Below are positions 1 through 11,618 of a stretch of 60,000 bases of DNA, piece after piece. The notes under the pieces were generated by a model. It was not told where the DNA came from. It worked only from the letters and a program-made list of their open reading frames with translations, and searched no databases. The stretch is taken from assembly GCF_030272615.1 (NCBI RefSeq), contig NC_081411.1, positions 40,851,140 to 40,911,139 on the forward strand, given 5' to 3'. Numbering within the stretch: position 1 is the first letter of the stretch; each line of letters opens with the position of its first letter. Made by a program: the position numbers and the translations under genes. The DNA comes from Cryptomeria japonica. Taxonomy: Eukaryota; Streptophyta; Pinopsida; Cupressales; Cupressaceae.

Positions 1-1250
1 GCATTGTTGCCATACTTATGCGTAACCTTAAGAGGTCCAATCTTCTTCATACATAGCTTGCTAGGCTTCCTCTTAGGGAGTCTCTCCTTTCTCAAGTAGG
101 CCATAACTAGATCACCTACCTTGTAGTGTACTTATCTTCTTGTTTTGTTTTCTTATTTCTTGTATTTCTGATTGTTCTGCTGCAATGTTTTTTTGACTTG
201 TTCATGGATCTCTTTCATATACTCTACAAAGTTTTTACCTTGAGCACTCCTATTTTCAATGGAACTAAGGTCTCTAAGTTCTAAGATACCCCTTGGATGA
301 CATACATATACTATCTCAAATGGACTCTAGCCTGTGCTCCTATTGACATAGTCATTGTAGGCATACTTTGCTTCTCCCAATACTAGATCCCAAGCTTGAC
401 CATGCTGTTTGGTGAGACATCTCAGTAAATTACCCAAGGACCTATTTACTACTTCAGTTTGACCATTATTTTGTGGATGATATGTAGATGAAAAAGAAAG
501 GTTAGTACCAAGTTTCTTCCATAAGGTTCACCAAAAGTTGCCCACAAGTTTCGTATCTCTATCTCTCACAATGCTAAGAGGCAAACCATGGATCCTTACA
601 ATCTCTTTGAAGAGCAATCCTGCTATGTAGGAGACATAATTAGTGCATTTTCAAGGCACAAAGTGTGCCATCTTGCTGAATCTATCCATTATGACATAGA
701 CACTGTCATATCCTCTTGGAGTTCTAGGTAAACCAAGAACAAAGTCCATACTCACACACTCCCATGGCCTTGTTGGTATGGGAAGAGGCTGATATAAACC
801 TATATTTCTAGAGGTACCCTTATCCCTTTGACAAATAGCACATTGCTCCACAAACTTCCTAACTTCTGACTATAGTCTAGGCCAATGGTAGAACCTGCCA
901 ACCTTCTCTAAGGTCTTCTCAAGACCAAAATGTCCACTTAGACTGCCTTGATGGTTCTCCTTGACAATATTGTCTCTCATAGAGCACTGTGGTATGCAAA
1001 GTAGGTGTCCCTTAAACAATCAGCCTTCGTGTAATATAAAATTAGAATAGGCAACATGACAAGCATTAGCAAACTTTGAGAAAACATCATATACTTCACC
1101 AAAATCTTTGTCACCTTGGTAGAGGTCTTTGAGGTCATTTAACCCCACACTTTGTAGCTGCACTTCTTGGATGGTTAGAACTCTTCTACGTAAGGAATCT
1201 ACTACTTTATTGGTGACTCCTTTCTTGTGCATGATGGAAAAGGTGTAGGT

Positions 1251-2423
1251 CTACAAATACTCAACCCATTTGAGGTATCTTTGATTCAATTTCACCTGCC
1301 CATTCAAAAAATTGAGTACATGATTATCAGTGTAGACTATAAACTCTTTAGGTAAAAGATGATGTTGCAACTTCTTGAGTGCTTGCACCATGGCATATAA
1401 TTCTAGATCATAGGTAGAATACTTTTTTTTTGCTTCATTGAGCTTCTCAGAGAAAAATGCAACCAGGTGACCTTCTTGGCTCAATACGACCCCTATGGCC
1501 AACTTGCTAGCATCACACTCCACAATGAAGAGATGACTGAAATCAGGGAAACTAAGGTAAGGGAGTTCTATTACCTTTTATTTTAACAACTCAAACCCCT
1601 TGTCTACTGCACTAGTCTGCTTAAACTGGCATTTTATCCCACCTTTGATGGCATTCAAGATAGGTGCACACACATGGCTAAATCCTCTAATTAATTTACT
1701 ATAAAAAGAAGCCAAACCATGGAAACTTATTACATCTCCTACTGATTTAGGAGTAGGCCAATTCACTATTGCTTCCACTTTTGATGGATCCATTTTTAAA
1801 CAACCTCGAGAAACTACAAAACCAAGATACCCCAATTCATTTTTGAAAAAATCACATTTATCCAAGTTGATCATCAAATTTTCTTGATGTAGCTTCCTCA
1901 AAACTTGATTCCGATGTTTGATATGCTCCTCATTTGACATGCTAAAAATCAGAATGTTATCAAGATAAACAATGACAAACTTACCAATGAATTCTGCAAG
2001 AACTTCATTCATGAGTCTCATGAAGGTGCTAGGTGCATTTGTGAGCCCAAAGGGCATCACCAACCATTCATAGAGCCCTTCATTTGTTTTAAAGGTGGTC
2101 TTCCATTCATCACCAAGTCTGATCCTAATTTGATGATAACCTGATTTCAAATCCACTTTAGAAAAGTAGCAAGCTCCACCTAGATAGTCCGTTAGATCCT
2201 CAATCCTTGGCATTGGAAACTGGTATCTAATTGTGATTTTGTTTATGGCCCTTGAATCAATGCACATCCTCCACTTTCCATCTTTTTTAGATTCCAAAAC
2301 AATAGGCACTGCACATGGACTTAAACTCATCTTTACCAACCTTTTATCTAGCAATTTCTGCACTTGCTTTTCTATTTCCTCATTTTGAGTAGGTGTCATT
2401 TTATAAGAATCTTTGTTTGGCAA
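1251..2423 (-). pseudogene. G reverse transcriptase and RNase H
   Basis: The RT segment is open over 281 codons: it has KDGKWRMCIDSRAINKITI, FSKVDLKSGYHQIRI (catalytic Asp in VDL), and LVMPFGLTNAPSTFMRLMNEVL. The polymerase active-site box reads VIVYLDNIL; Ty3/gypsy enzymes have YxDD, so the second Asp is Asn and the enzyme should be dead. RNase H (MECDASKLAIGVVLSQEGHLVAFF..., then YTDNH) follows after a stop near 1578. The missing active-site Asp is a single-base change (GAT or GAC to AAT or AAC). Confidence 0.85.
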
Positions 2424-3245
2424 ATTTGAACCAGGTATGAGGTCTATCTAATGGTTAACATATCTCATAGGGGGTAAGGCATCCAAAATTTCATTGACAA
2501 CTATGTCTTTGTATTGGTCTAACAAGGTCTGCACTTCTTGAGGTATCACCAGTTTGGTTTTAGTCTTTGCCTCTTGTTTGGGTTTCACTATGGGAGCACA
2601 TCCTTGGTTCCCTTCATGCTTCAACAACTTCAAGAACTCTTTCCCACCAAGCAACCTAACAATTGATCCAACATGTCTTTCTTCACCCTGATCAATCAAG
2701 GGATTCATTTGAAACTTTCTACCCTCCTTGGTGATAACATAGGAATTCTTCTCCCCATCATGTATGGCTTTGATATCATACGGCCAAGGGCATCCCAACA
2801 ATAGGTGACATGCATCCATGGGTAATATGTCACATAGCACACTATCATTTTAATCTCCCATTTAAAAATCTACCCAAGTTTTCTCATCTACAAAAGCATG
2901 CTGACCTTTACTCAACCAAGATACCTTATAGGGGGTGGTATGTGGCAACCTTTTCAATTTTAGTTTGTCTACCATCTCAACTGCTACAATATTCTCAGTA
3001 GACCCTGAATCCACTATAAATTTACAAATTTTACCATGAGACCTGAAAGTGGTTTTGAAAAGTGTCTTCATTTGTGTAGGTTCTTTAGACTGTGGTACCT
3101 TCAACAAGGTCCTTCTTAGCATCATGTTCTCTCCATCTAGGATTGGTCCTGCCTTGTTGATTGGTAAGGTAACACTTTGACAATCCTCTTCTTGCACCAA
3201 TTGAGTTCTCCTGTCTCCCATGTGAGAACTTGAAGTCTTCTCAGG

Positions 3246-4280
3246 ACACCGGCTCATGGTATGCCCCACTTGATGACAATGGTAGCATTTGCCAGTGAAG
3301 ATTGTGGTTCCTCTTCCTGAATTGCCAAATATGCCTCTATAGCTATTTCTTCCTCTAGAGTTGCCTCTAAACTATTCTCCTTTGTTAGGATTATCACCAC
3401 CATTCTCTGATTGATTGCCTTCATCATTATTATTGAGGTTATAGCCCCTTCCAAAGGTGCCTCTTCCTCATAAACCTCTGCCACCTCTACCCCTTTGATT
3501 ATGTTCACCTTTCCTTTTAATCTTATCTTCTGCTCTCAAAGCTAACTGAAAGCATTTATGGACTGTGTTAGTTGCTATCATGCTAACCTCATCTTGAATG
3601 TTTTGTCTAAGGCCATTTAAATACCTTTCAAGCTTCTCCACTTCTTCCTCTTGCTTCTTAGTTCTTAGGGTAAGTTTGTTGAACTCCTCTATATAGGTAC
3701 TCACATCTATTTCTCTTTGTTTCAAATTATGCAACTTTTTGTGCATCTACATCTCATAATCTATTGGTAGGAATTTAGTTTTAATCTTGATCTTCATTCT
3801 CTCCCAAGAGATGATATTCTTCCTTCCGGTTTGTTCTCTTTCTTCTTTCATCATGTTCCACCATACTAGGACTGATCCCTTCAATCTTGACTTGGCCAAA
3901 TTGACCCTCTTTTCTTTTGCAACTTCCTTGTATTCAAAATGACTGTTCAAGGCTTCTATCCAATCCAATAACTCTTCTCCATTTAGGCTTCCATTGTAGA
4001 TAGGTAAACCTTCTATATTATATTTATTGAGTGACTTGAGGGAATCCAAGAAGATTTGCTAATCTTTTTCCAACTCCTTGTTTTCTATTATGACTCCTAT
4101 CACAACTGCATCTTCATCATTAGTTTCATCACCCCATTCAGTGACTTTTCCCTTGCCTTATTTGGTTTCTTGCTCCCAGGCATCACTAAGAATGTCTTGG
4201 ACCAACTTCCCAATGACCTCTTGGCTCATTGCCTTTGGTGGCATGCTTCCAACTTCTGACTCTACCTCTGGGTTTGACAT
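3246..4280 (-). pseudogene. G gag with CCHC zinc knuckle
   Basis: This is the capsid/nucleocapsid part of the G polyprotein. The capsid core has the retrotransposon gag pattern LPIYNG...ELLDWIEALNSHF...LKGSVLVWWN, followed by EFNKLTLR and then a Gly/Arg-rich stretch (RGRGGRG). The nucleocapsid ends in CYHCHQVGHTMSRC, a complete C-X2-C-X4-H-X4-C knuckle at 3246-3287. A TAG splits the capsid at 3747 (...IDYEM*MHKKLHN). TGA and TAG codons interrupt the Gly-rich part near 3468 and 3373. The chosen start ATG at 4280 is in frame and only about 25 bp inside the primer binding site; an alternative ATG is at 4244. Confidence 0.8.
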
Positions 4281-4302
4281 ACACCACTTTGTTCAATCAA
4301 TT

Positions 4303-4317
4303 GGCTTTGATACCAAT
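4303..4317 (-). other. Primer binding site of G (tRNA-Met type)
   Basis: Minus strand ATTGGTATCAAAGCC. It matches the plant initiator tRNA-Met site TGGTATCAGAGC with one change, and sits immediately inside the LTR end and upstream of the gag ATG at 4280. Confidence 0.7.
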
Positions 4318-4318
4318 C

Positions 4319-5936
4319 TGATGTAGAGTGAGTTGTCTCTCACTGGTTTGTGCTACCTTGTCTAGGTATCTCTTCCAAGCTACACAACAACCATCCAATT
4401 ATTCTACACCTCGCACCCTCCAAGGGTCTGTAAGACTTACCCTCTCTAACCTTCCCAAGTTCGTTAGGCTAGGATAAGCACTTGTTGTTTTGTGAGTTCC
4501 ATTTTCTTGGCTAGGAGACCTTGTTTTCCCACTCCCTTTCACACTCAACTGGAGAGTTCAACCCCTCTACCACATGATCTTCATTCCCCACACTACACAC
4601 ATAAGGATGGGTGGTTTTGGATAGATTCCCAACCCTACTCCTTTCTCAAGAGATTTTTCATTTACCGGTTTGGTGTTTTACAAACAAATTGCACTTTTAG
4701 GCCTAACCGGAGACCTAATTCTAGTAGCCCTGTCAGCAGGGTAATCTGCATCTAACTGCTAAACTTCCTTAACAACCTTATGAACTCTTTTACATTCCAA
4801 ACACCCTTTTGGGGGTTTACATACAATTTTTCAAAACCGGAGGTGGGTTTTTTCATTAACATATATAACCCTTACCGGTTAATTAAACCTAATTGCCCCT
4901 TTCTAGGCCTAAAAGGTAGGGATTGGTTAAAACTCCTTCACCGATCTGATTGCGTTTGTGAACTAATGTTGATTTAATGTCTATATCTCCACATGGTATT
5001 CTAATCCAATCATACTTCACCTCCACCCACCAGATTCACCAATGAGGGCTTGTCATCCATGACTCCTAATGCTTGCCAACTCAATGTGCCAAGCCTAGGG
5101 TATGGTGGCAAATATTTGGTTTAGCTTCCACTGACTCAAAACTAGAAAGAAAACATAGTATACATAACAACCTACATTCCACAAGGTTTCAAAGAGGATA
5201 TCCACCATGGAACATTAGGTTGGAGCCATTTTGGTCTCAAAACCTTGGTTTTTAGGACCTTTGAACTCGCCTACAACAAAAATAAGTTTATTCACAATCT
5301 ACAACACTTCAAGACTTGAAATCCAAAAAAAATGAAGGTAAGACACTAGTCTAACAATCCATGACCTTGTTTCAGAAATCTCAATCCGTACAGATCATAC
5401 AAACTTGCAAAGAACAAGTGATAACTCAGAAAAACACACCAAATGAGAAACCAAATTAGTTTTATTTGCCTCAGATCTTCAACAACCAATTATCATCAGA
5501 ATTTTTAAGCCTTATACTATCCTTGGAGTATTTACACATGATCACAACCAATTGTGACAACCAACTAACCGTTGGTGTATGAAAATGTTGCAAAGTTGCT
5601 ATGAGAAGCTTTTGCAACTTTTGCAATTTGTTGCATATATGAGAAACTTTGCTCAAACCCAAACATGGTCACTTTAAAATGACTCATATGACCTTAACAA
5701 ACTCAAATAAAAATCAACCAACCTACATTAATGCAAAAACAACTTATCCTATTAAGTGCTCTACCTGACACCCTTAAGAGCTGACATGCCAACATTGGTC
5801 AAACAAAGACTCTTAGGGCCCTTACAATCATTTGAGCACACACTCAATGGCCTTTTGGCCTTATTACAAAACTAAAAACATGTTTCCAACTTAGTAGAAA
5901 CAAAGTTACCAAAATTTTCTAAGTGCTCCTACACCA
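4319..5936 (-). repeat. 5' LTR of element G
   Basis: On the minus strand the LTR would start TGGTGTAGGAGCACTTAG (right edge 5936; a start at 5939 is also possible) and end ...CTCTACATCA at 4319, two or three bases before the primer site. Inside, on the minus strand, CTCCAAGGATAGTATAAGGC is a plausible TATA region followed by a short transcribed R/U5-like part. The partner LTR is not in the window, so both edges rest on TG..CA ends and the position of the PBS only. Plus-strand ORFs in this stretch show no recognisable product. Confidence 0.55.
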
Positions 5937-6779
5937 GCAATGATCGATACGACTTCCACCGATGCATCCGACTTCAACTTATCATGCTTATACATCGGTT
6001 TATGATATCCCAACCATGCGCTACTCATTTTTTCTAAGTGTTTTCACTGGGATAACTTTGGTCAATAGTACAATTTTCAATTATTTGCAACTTTTACTTC
6101 ATCTTATAGATACAAATGTTTATAATCTACTTAATGGATTCAATATAAACTGAACAAAACCTCTAACACACATATGAGCTTTGTTGTTTCTTGCCATGAT
6201 CTCTAAGATTCTTTTTGAAATATACACTTGGGTAAAATATACATATCATGTAATTCTTATGATGCTTAATTGTTGGTGTTGATTATATGTATATATTTTG
6301 TCTGATTCTATCATCCTTGGTGGAAACAGGTAATTGACTGCAGACATCGTCAACCCTTTTGTTGAGGACCCTGCACTTTCTAGATAAACGAAAGGTAAGG
6401 AAAAAAAAATACAATGATTATGATGTCTGCATATTGTTCATGTTGTCTACTATCATGTAATTTTTAGCTAACATAAGATAAATGAATTACATATGTAGGA
6501 GCCTGAACCCCTTTGATGAGGATCTTGCACAGTGTCATGGAACGACAAGTATAAGTCAATACACCCTATAGAACCATTTATTAATTGCTTGCTTTCTCTT
6601 TAATAATAAGCCAAGTTTTAGCAACAATATTTTATCAAAACTTTGATTTTTTTTTCTCATCAAAACCACATGTTATAGCTCATTCCACCTTCTCAGCCCT
6701 CCTATATGCAACAAATCTAATACAATTATCAACACTTGAGGCCCCAATTGGTCTTGTTCAAATTTTAATCTCAACATAA

Positions 6780-7594
6780 ACTTTAGGGCTGGCTTCTTCA
6801 TTTGATGGAGTGCAAGTACCACCAAATAGGTATTTGTCAGATCTATCTTCATTGAGTGAGGGAAATCCAGGAAGAGGAGACAAAAGTGAGACATGTAGTG
6901 CATCTAAAAGAGGGAGATCAACTAGAGGTCAAAAGAGTAAGAGAAAATTCAATAAATGCATGTAATTGTTTCTTGCTCAAGGGGGGTCATGTTCTTATGA
7001 TGATGAGAGCATAGGTGACATCAAGGTACCCTTGAGGTACAAACATCTACATAAACAATGAGTACCCAAGGAACTTCCTCCAATAAACATTGATTTTTTT
7101 GTTAATGAGAGAATATATCGCATAGCACCATTGTCATTACATGGTTTGGGCCTATTTTCCATGGATGACATAAAGGTCCGTTACAAATTTTTTGTTGAAT
7201 TGATGGAGCATGTCAGACCTTGTAAAAATATTAAAAATTGGATGTAGATTGCTTGATATAAAAAAAGTATGCACATGTATGTACTCTCAGTGAATTATAT
7301 ACAACATAAAGATAAACATCAAAGTAAAAGAGTGGCTATGTACATTGACAGAAGGCCAAAAGCAATAGAGAATATTGTAGGTTTTATAAATAGTACATGA
7401 CATGGGTCAACTAATAAGCAACCTAATTGCATATTTGAGGTGCGCGAGGGAAACTGTGTATTTGTATGTGCGATAAAATCAATAAGTGCAAGGGAAGAGC
7501 TGCTAATCGATTACAATTTGAATCGCATAGATACAAACAAAGTTACTATAATGGGGGTGGTACATACTATATACCATTTAAACCAACCTTAAAT
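6780..7594 (+). pseudogene. SET-domain exon
   Basis: One frame from about 6780 reads a Ser/Gly-rich, Lys/Arg-rich linker (RGRSTRGQKSKRKFNK, nuclear-localisation-like) and then a SET domain. Visible motifs in order: LSLHGLGLFSMDDIKV (the GxG cofactor region), MYIDRRPKAIENIVGFINST (in place of the usual GxxxxxxNHS), PNCIFEVREGNCVFVCAIKSI, and AREELLIDYNLNR (the ELxxDY motif). Four or more in-frame stops (TAA near 6961, TGA near 7062, TAG near 7246, TGAs near 7255 and 7400) inactivate it. The domain assignment rests on these motifs in the correct order; which SET subfamily is unknown. A stop after INST falls exactly where the conserved His-Ser/Arg region would continue. Confidence 0.7.
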
Positions 7595-8841
7595 TAATGA
7601 CTCCAATATACCATTTTATTATTGTTTTTTTTCTAAGTCTATTGGTTTCATTTTGCTAATGCTTTTTTTTATATTTAATCTTTCTCACAGGGCGACATTC
7701 ATCCGACACATAGCACAGACAGGGATGTAGCTCCTAGCCCTTCTACCCAGTAGGTAAACCTCATTGTAATTGTACAAATTATATAGAAGCAAAATATTAT
7801 ATTATTATGTTCTTTTCTTAAGGGTTTTCAAGTAATTTTGATAATGTTACTAATATTCTTGTCATAGATGAATGTTCAGGGAAAGACACCTGCATTACCT
7901 GATGACAATATAGTGGTGGACTCACTATTATGTGATGGTGACATCGTATTCCACAAAACCTATCACAATGATGAGAAAGATCCCAAAAAAATTTAATAGA
8001 GAAATTATTACTTTGGCATACAAAGTCCCTCAAACTGATGCAATAAAAGAGAGGTTGCAACAATTGATCTAGAGAGCACAAAACATGCAAGTAAGCAATA
8101 ATGAAATCTTTAATTATAACATAGTTCAAAAATGGTTTATATTTTATACACTTTTATGTCAGGAACTAAAATATGTACGTGTTGTTTTTACAGGAAATAT
8201 TGCGTCCTGATCAAGTTGGTGACCATGATCAGGTACTCTAGGTAGTTTAGGTGATGTCCATGTTCCATACATTAAAACTACTGCTTTTAAAAAATTGTCC
8301 TAGTTCCTCATTGTTCTCTTGGTGCTCCTGCACCACTATGTTATTGCTCATATATTTAATGTTGTGTATATTTAATGATTTCAATGTTTCTGTGCAAACG
8401 CCACCTCATCACATCCCATCATCCCCACCTATATTGCCAATAGCAATGTCGACAACATGCAACATGCAGGCATCCAATAGTGCACATCATACTAACCCCA
8501 GAGTTGGTAGATTCCTCTTTTTATCTCTCTTTTGTTATGTATTTATTTCCCTTGAAGTCTTCTTTCTTGGGGGCATTTCATAGTGGATTCATTTTGTGCA
8601 GCAAGACATGTACATGAGGATGTAGAGGCCACTAGTGGTCATACCATAACAACATTTCCTGGATCTTCCCGTATTGCTAGTACGAGAATGTTACCAGTCA
8701 CATTTGTGGTGACCAAAGATTTGCTTCCCATAAAGATAGAGAAGGTTCCAAGTACTTAAAAATTATTATGCTATATAGAGTAATTGTAATTTACTTATTG
8801 ATCACTCGTTTTGGACTAATCATCCCATGATTTGTTTGTAG

Positions 8842-9181
8842 GAAATGATATTTTTTATAAAAATCTTAATGAAATTACATTGGAGATCTTCGAGCCCACC
8901 ATACGTAAATAGTGGAATGAACAAGAAAAAAAGTTAAAATATGAGCTCATAAACCATTTGGTTGGGTTGTTCGGAAATGACACATTCGAGAAAAGCAAGG
9001 TCCTTGACCAAGTTGGAAAACATCTAAAGTATGTGAGGCACTAGTATAGGACACATTTAGAGAAGAACAAAAAGTACGGGTGTTCCCCCATGATTCCAGA
9101 GAGGGAGTGGAAGGACCTGATTTTGGATGCAAAGGAGAGAGTTGAAAGGAAAAAAGGAAATACAACACCAGGCAAAAGAAG
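8842..9181 (+). pseudogene. Conserved basic exon downstream of the SET domain
   Basis: One frame throughout apart from two TAG codons: it reads LNEITLEIFEPTIRK*WNEQEKKLKYELINHL, FEKSKVLDQVGKHLKYVR, HLEKNKKYGCSPMIPEREW and KERVERKKGNTTPGKRR. The charged helical character with conserved Trp and a basic tail suggests a DNA- or chromatin-binding region; that is inference, and I do not recognise the family. The donor GTATGT at 9182 and the in-phase continuation at 9265 support an exon. Minus-strand ORF 8947-9168 is its shadow. Confidence 0.5.
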
Positions 9182-10413
9182 GTATGTGATACTATTAAGA
9201 ATGTAATTATGTACTAATTACTCTTTATATTTATATAATTTAACATATTTCAATTTTTTCATAGACTTCTCGACACATCAAAGACAACTAAGGCAAGACT
9301 ATAAAAGCACGAGCAACACAAACTCGACTCTGGTGGTTATATGAAAGTTGTCGCATGAATTGTAAGTATCATTAAATGAAATATTGCATCGAAATAATAA
9401 ATTGCAAACGAATTTTTTAATCATTAAATAATACAAGGAAAATTCATGATATTAAGCAAAAAATGCAGAGCTCTGAATTCAATAGAGTGCCCACAAAAGA
9501 TGACATGAAAATTGTCTTTTGGGAGGGTTATAGAGCCGTGACTGAATGTCTAAAAAGATTGAGTGGGAAAACAAAAGAATCTAGTGCATCCGTCAATCAT
9601 GTAAATAAACTAAATGAAAATGATTTAAAATTGAATACTTGAGCAGTAATCTATTCGATGTTAATTTTCAACATAATGTGACTATATTTGTTTTAAATAA
9701 TCAAGCAATCATAACAATGCACATGACATTGGAATGCAGTCTGCACAGGGTGGGACACAACCTGCACATGATGAAGGTTATGGTGTGCATCCCAGTAATG
9801 GAGGTATTCACGTGGTAAACATTTTTTTTTTATATAATGATTATTACAATTAAACATCTTTAATTGAAATTAGTGTAGTATTTAATGTAACCTTTTTTGT
9901 TTTTATTTTAGAGCATGTAGACCGTGGCAAGCAAGTTGAGCATGATCCAGGTAGACAACATCAGGAACATGATGGGGCCCCATGAGATAAAGAGGACCAC
10001 TCTTATTCCTTTAAACAAATTTATTTGCAATTGGTGTATTGATTAATGTAACCTTTCATGTTTCAACTTCGGAGGATTTAGAGGGTGTTCAAGATGTCGA
10101 GGATGAGGCTAGAAAAAATGATCAGGAAGATGAAGTGGCCCCATTAGGGTAAAGAGAACCCCTGTAATTTTCTTTTAATTAATGAAATACTTGTAACAAT
10201 AATAATAAAACTCATGAATTTGACCCATTTTTTTGTTATTGCAGTGGACCCGCCTTTGCATACACATCCTCATCGTGAGTACAGGACTAGGCATACATTA
10301 ACTAGATCATGAGCGAAGGGCAGAAGAACTAAAGAGGGGACAAATGATGAAGACAACGATCGTCCACTTAGTCTTTATCTCCAAGCTTCAAAAAGAAAGA
10401 AAAAAAATGATTG

Positions 10414-11618
10414 TGTAAAGCGGAAAATCGCAATCGAACCCTAGTTGCTCCCCCCTCTTCCAACTCCAAGGAGAGAGAAGGGAGATCGCTAGGGTTGATG
10501 GTTTTCACTTAAGGGAGAGACTTTACATTCAAAAGAGGGGTTGAAACTCACAAGATCCAATCCCACACAATGCAAGATTGGATTCTAAATGAGTTTCAAG
10601 GGTTAAGACAACAAGACTACCCTCTTTCGTAAAGAATGTGCATAGGAGAATTAAGCTAGGAATGCATAGAAAGTGACAAAGATTCGCTTATAAACTGAGA
10701 TAGGGATATAGGATGAAGCTGCGGACCTGGAATTAGCAGTAAAATGTCGATACGGTGCTGTCCTGCAAATTTGAGCAAAAGTTGTCAGGACGATGGCGCC
10801 CGGCGCCACGGCCCTCCGAAAAATCCGCGAGACGAAGGGGGATCTGTTCGTCTCTGCACAAGGATTCCAGATCTTCAATTTCAGCCGCGTACCTGCAACC
10901 TACACACAGAAAAGCGAAGACGATTGGGGGGTTAGGGATTAGGGGTTTGCCTTTAGGTCAAACCCTAGTTTTGGAATTAACCAAGAAATGAGAAATGCTG
11001 TAAATGTAAATGTATGTAATGTAAAACAAGTACTAATACCTTGTTCTAAGGATGTTTGTATCCTTATGTGCGAAGGTATAGATGTTGTATGTTGTTGTAT
11101 GTTGTAGTAGTATGTAGTAAGTGATCTCCTCTTCAATGGTTGAATCCTTGTCTTGAATGCAACACTTAGCCTTGAATGGAGACTTGGAATGAATGCTTGA
11201 AGGAATGCTTGAATGCTTGAATGCTTGAGTATAGTTTCCACGCTTGTACCATCATATCCTCTATCTCAAATGAGAGAGAAAAATGTAGTTTATATACTTG
11301 TCAATTAGGGCTAAAAGACTGATTTTCCCGACCTTAGGCCGACCAGGAAAGTTAATTTCCAATTTGCAAACAAAAAGACCCGAGACCCCATAGGAGACCG
11401 GGCCCAAAATAGGCCTAGGGACCAGGGCGCTGGGCACTCTGGTCCCACCTCCCGGGACAACATGGTGCAAAGGAGGTTCAGGCCAGGGTGCTTGAAAAAT
11501 GCAGTTTTTGGTGTCGTAATCAGGTTTCGGGGTCTCCATTCAGGTTGCGTGTTGCGTCGCCATCGTGAAGACCGAAATGCAGTCGAAATTGCAAGTGTCG
11601 CAATTTTAGGACGCTACA
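10414..11618 (-). repeat. 3' LTR of element N
   Basis: 1205 bp, TGTAAAGCGG to ACGCTACA in plus orientation. It matches the right LTR almost base for base. On the minus strand GTATATAAACTAC near 11285-11300 is a TATA-like box. A GC-rich hairpin lies at 10787-10815. Short ORFs in both strands recur identically in the other LTR and are not genes. Confidence 0.92.

Larger units (their letters stand above)
1..4280 (-). pseudogene. Degenerate gag-pol polyprotein of element G
   Basis: One minus-strand frame runs from an ATG at 4280 (MSNPEVESEVGSMPPKAM...) to base 1, with in-frame stops near 4049, 3747, 3468, 2862, 2448, 1578, 1251, 1020 and 651 among others. Order: gag (about 3470-4280), CCHC zinc knuckle (3246-3287), aspartic protease with IVDSGSTENIVA (about 3010), RT (1578-2423), RNase H (1251-1523), integrase zinc finger and core (1-850). 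Integrase shows [17 protein letters not shown] (first catalytic Asp), VRDRD (second Asp) and the NNGQTEVVNR stretch (Glu). Because the frame stays aligned over about 4.3 kb, decay has been mainly by point mutation. It cannot produce a working polyprotein. Confidence 0.85.
1..5936 (-). mobile_element. Ty3/gypsy LTR retrotransposon G, partial (5' part)
   Basis: The minus strand reads, right to left, a long LTR, a primer binding site, gag, protease, RT, RNase H and integrase, then runs off the left edge of the window. The whole coding region from 4280 down lies in one reading frame broken by stop codons. Domain order PR-RT-RH-INT defines Ty3/gypsy. The RNase H and gag style (FFSEKL, LLDWIEALNSHF) recalls chromoviruses of the CRM/Reina/Galadriel group; this clade call is from memory of family sequences and no chromodomain is visible because the 3' end is missing. 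The 3' LTR, polypurine tract and target-site duplication are outside the window. Confidence 0.85.
6330..10410 (+). pseudogene. Multi-exon SET-domain protein pseudogene
   Basis: A degenerate intron-containing gene. Its core is a SET (lysine methyltransferase) domain at 7070-7594. Further exon-like blocks bounded by AG and GT follow: 7691-7750, 7868-8093, 8194-8233, 8400-8507, 8602-8749, 8842-9181, 9265-9360, 9436-9600, then small acidic exons (DVEDEARKNDQEDEVAPL) and a final basic block ending SKRKKKND and TGA at 10408-10410. Reading frame is kept across the intron between 9181 and 9265 (PGKR/RLLDTSKTTKARL), which supports real exons. Stops occur in most exons, so it is a pseudogene. The two small upstream blocks near 6340 and 6505 both read NPF(V/D)ED(P/L)A and may be duplicated exons. 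Exon limits are my estimates. It could be a dead host gene or one carried by an older transposon. Confidence 0.6.

Noticed and set aside
3254-3508. 84-codon minus-strand ORF beside G gag
   Set aside because: It is one base out of the gag frame; the knuckle CYHCHQVGHTMSRC is in the other frame.
4056-4977. Plus-strand ORFs in the G LTR and gag region
   Set aside because: Antisense to gag or inside the LTR, low complexity, no recognisable product.
10651-11539. Several ORFs of 60-100 codons, repeated at 17226-18197
   Set aside because: They lie inside the two LTRs of N and recur only because LTRs are duplicated; no domain.
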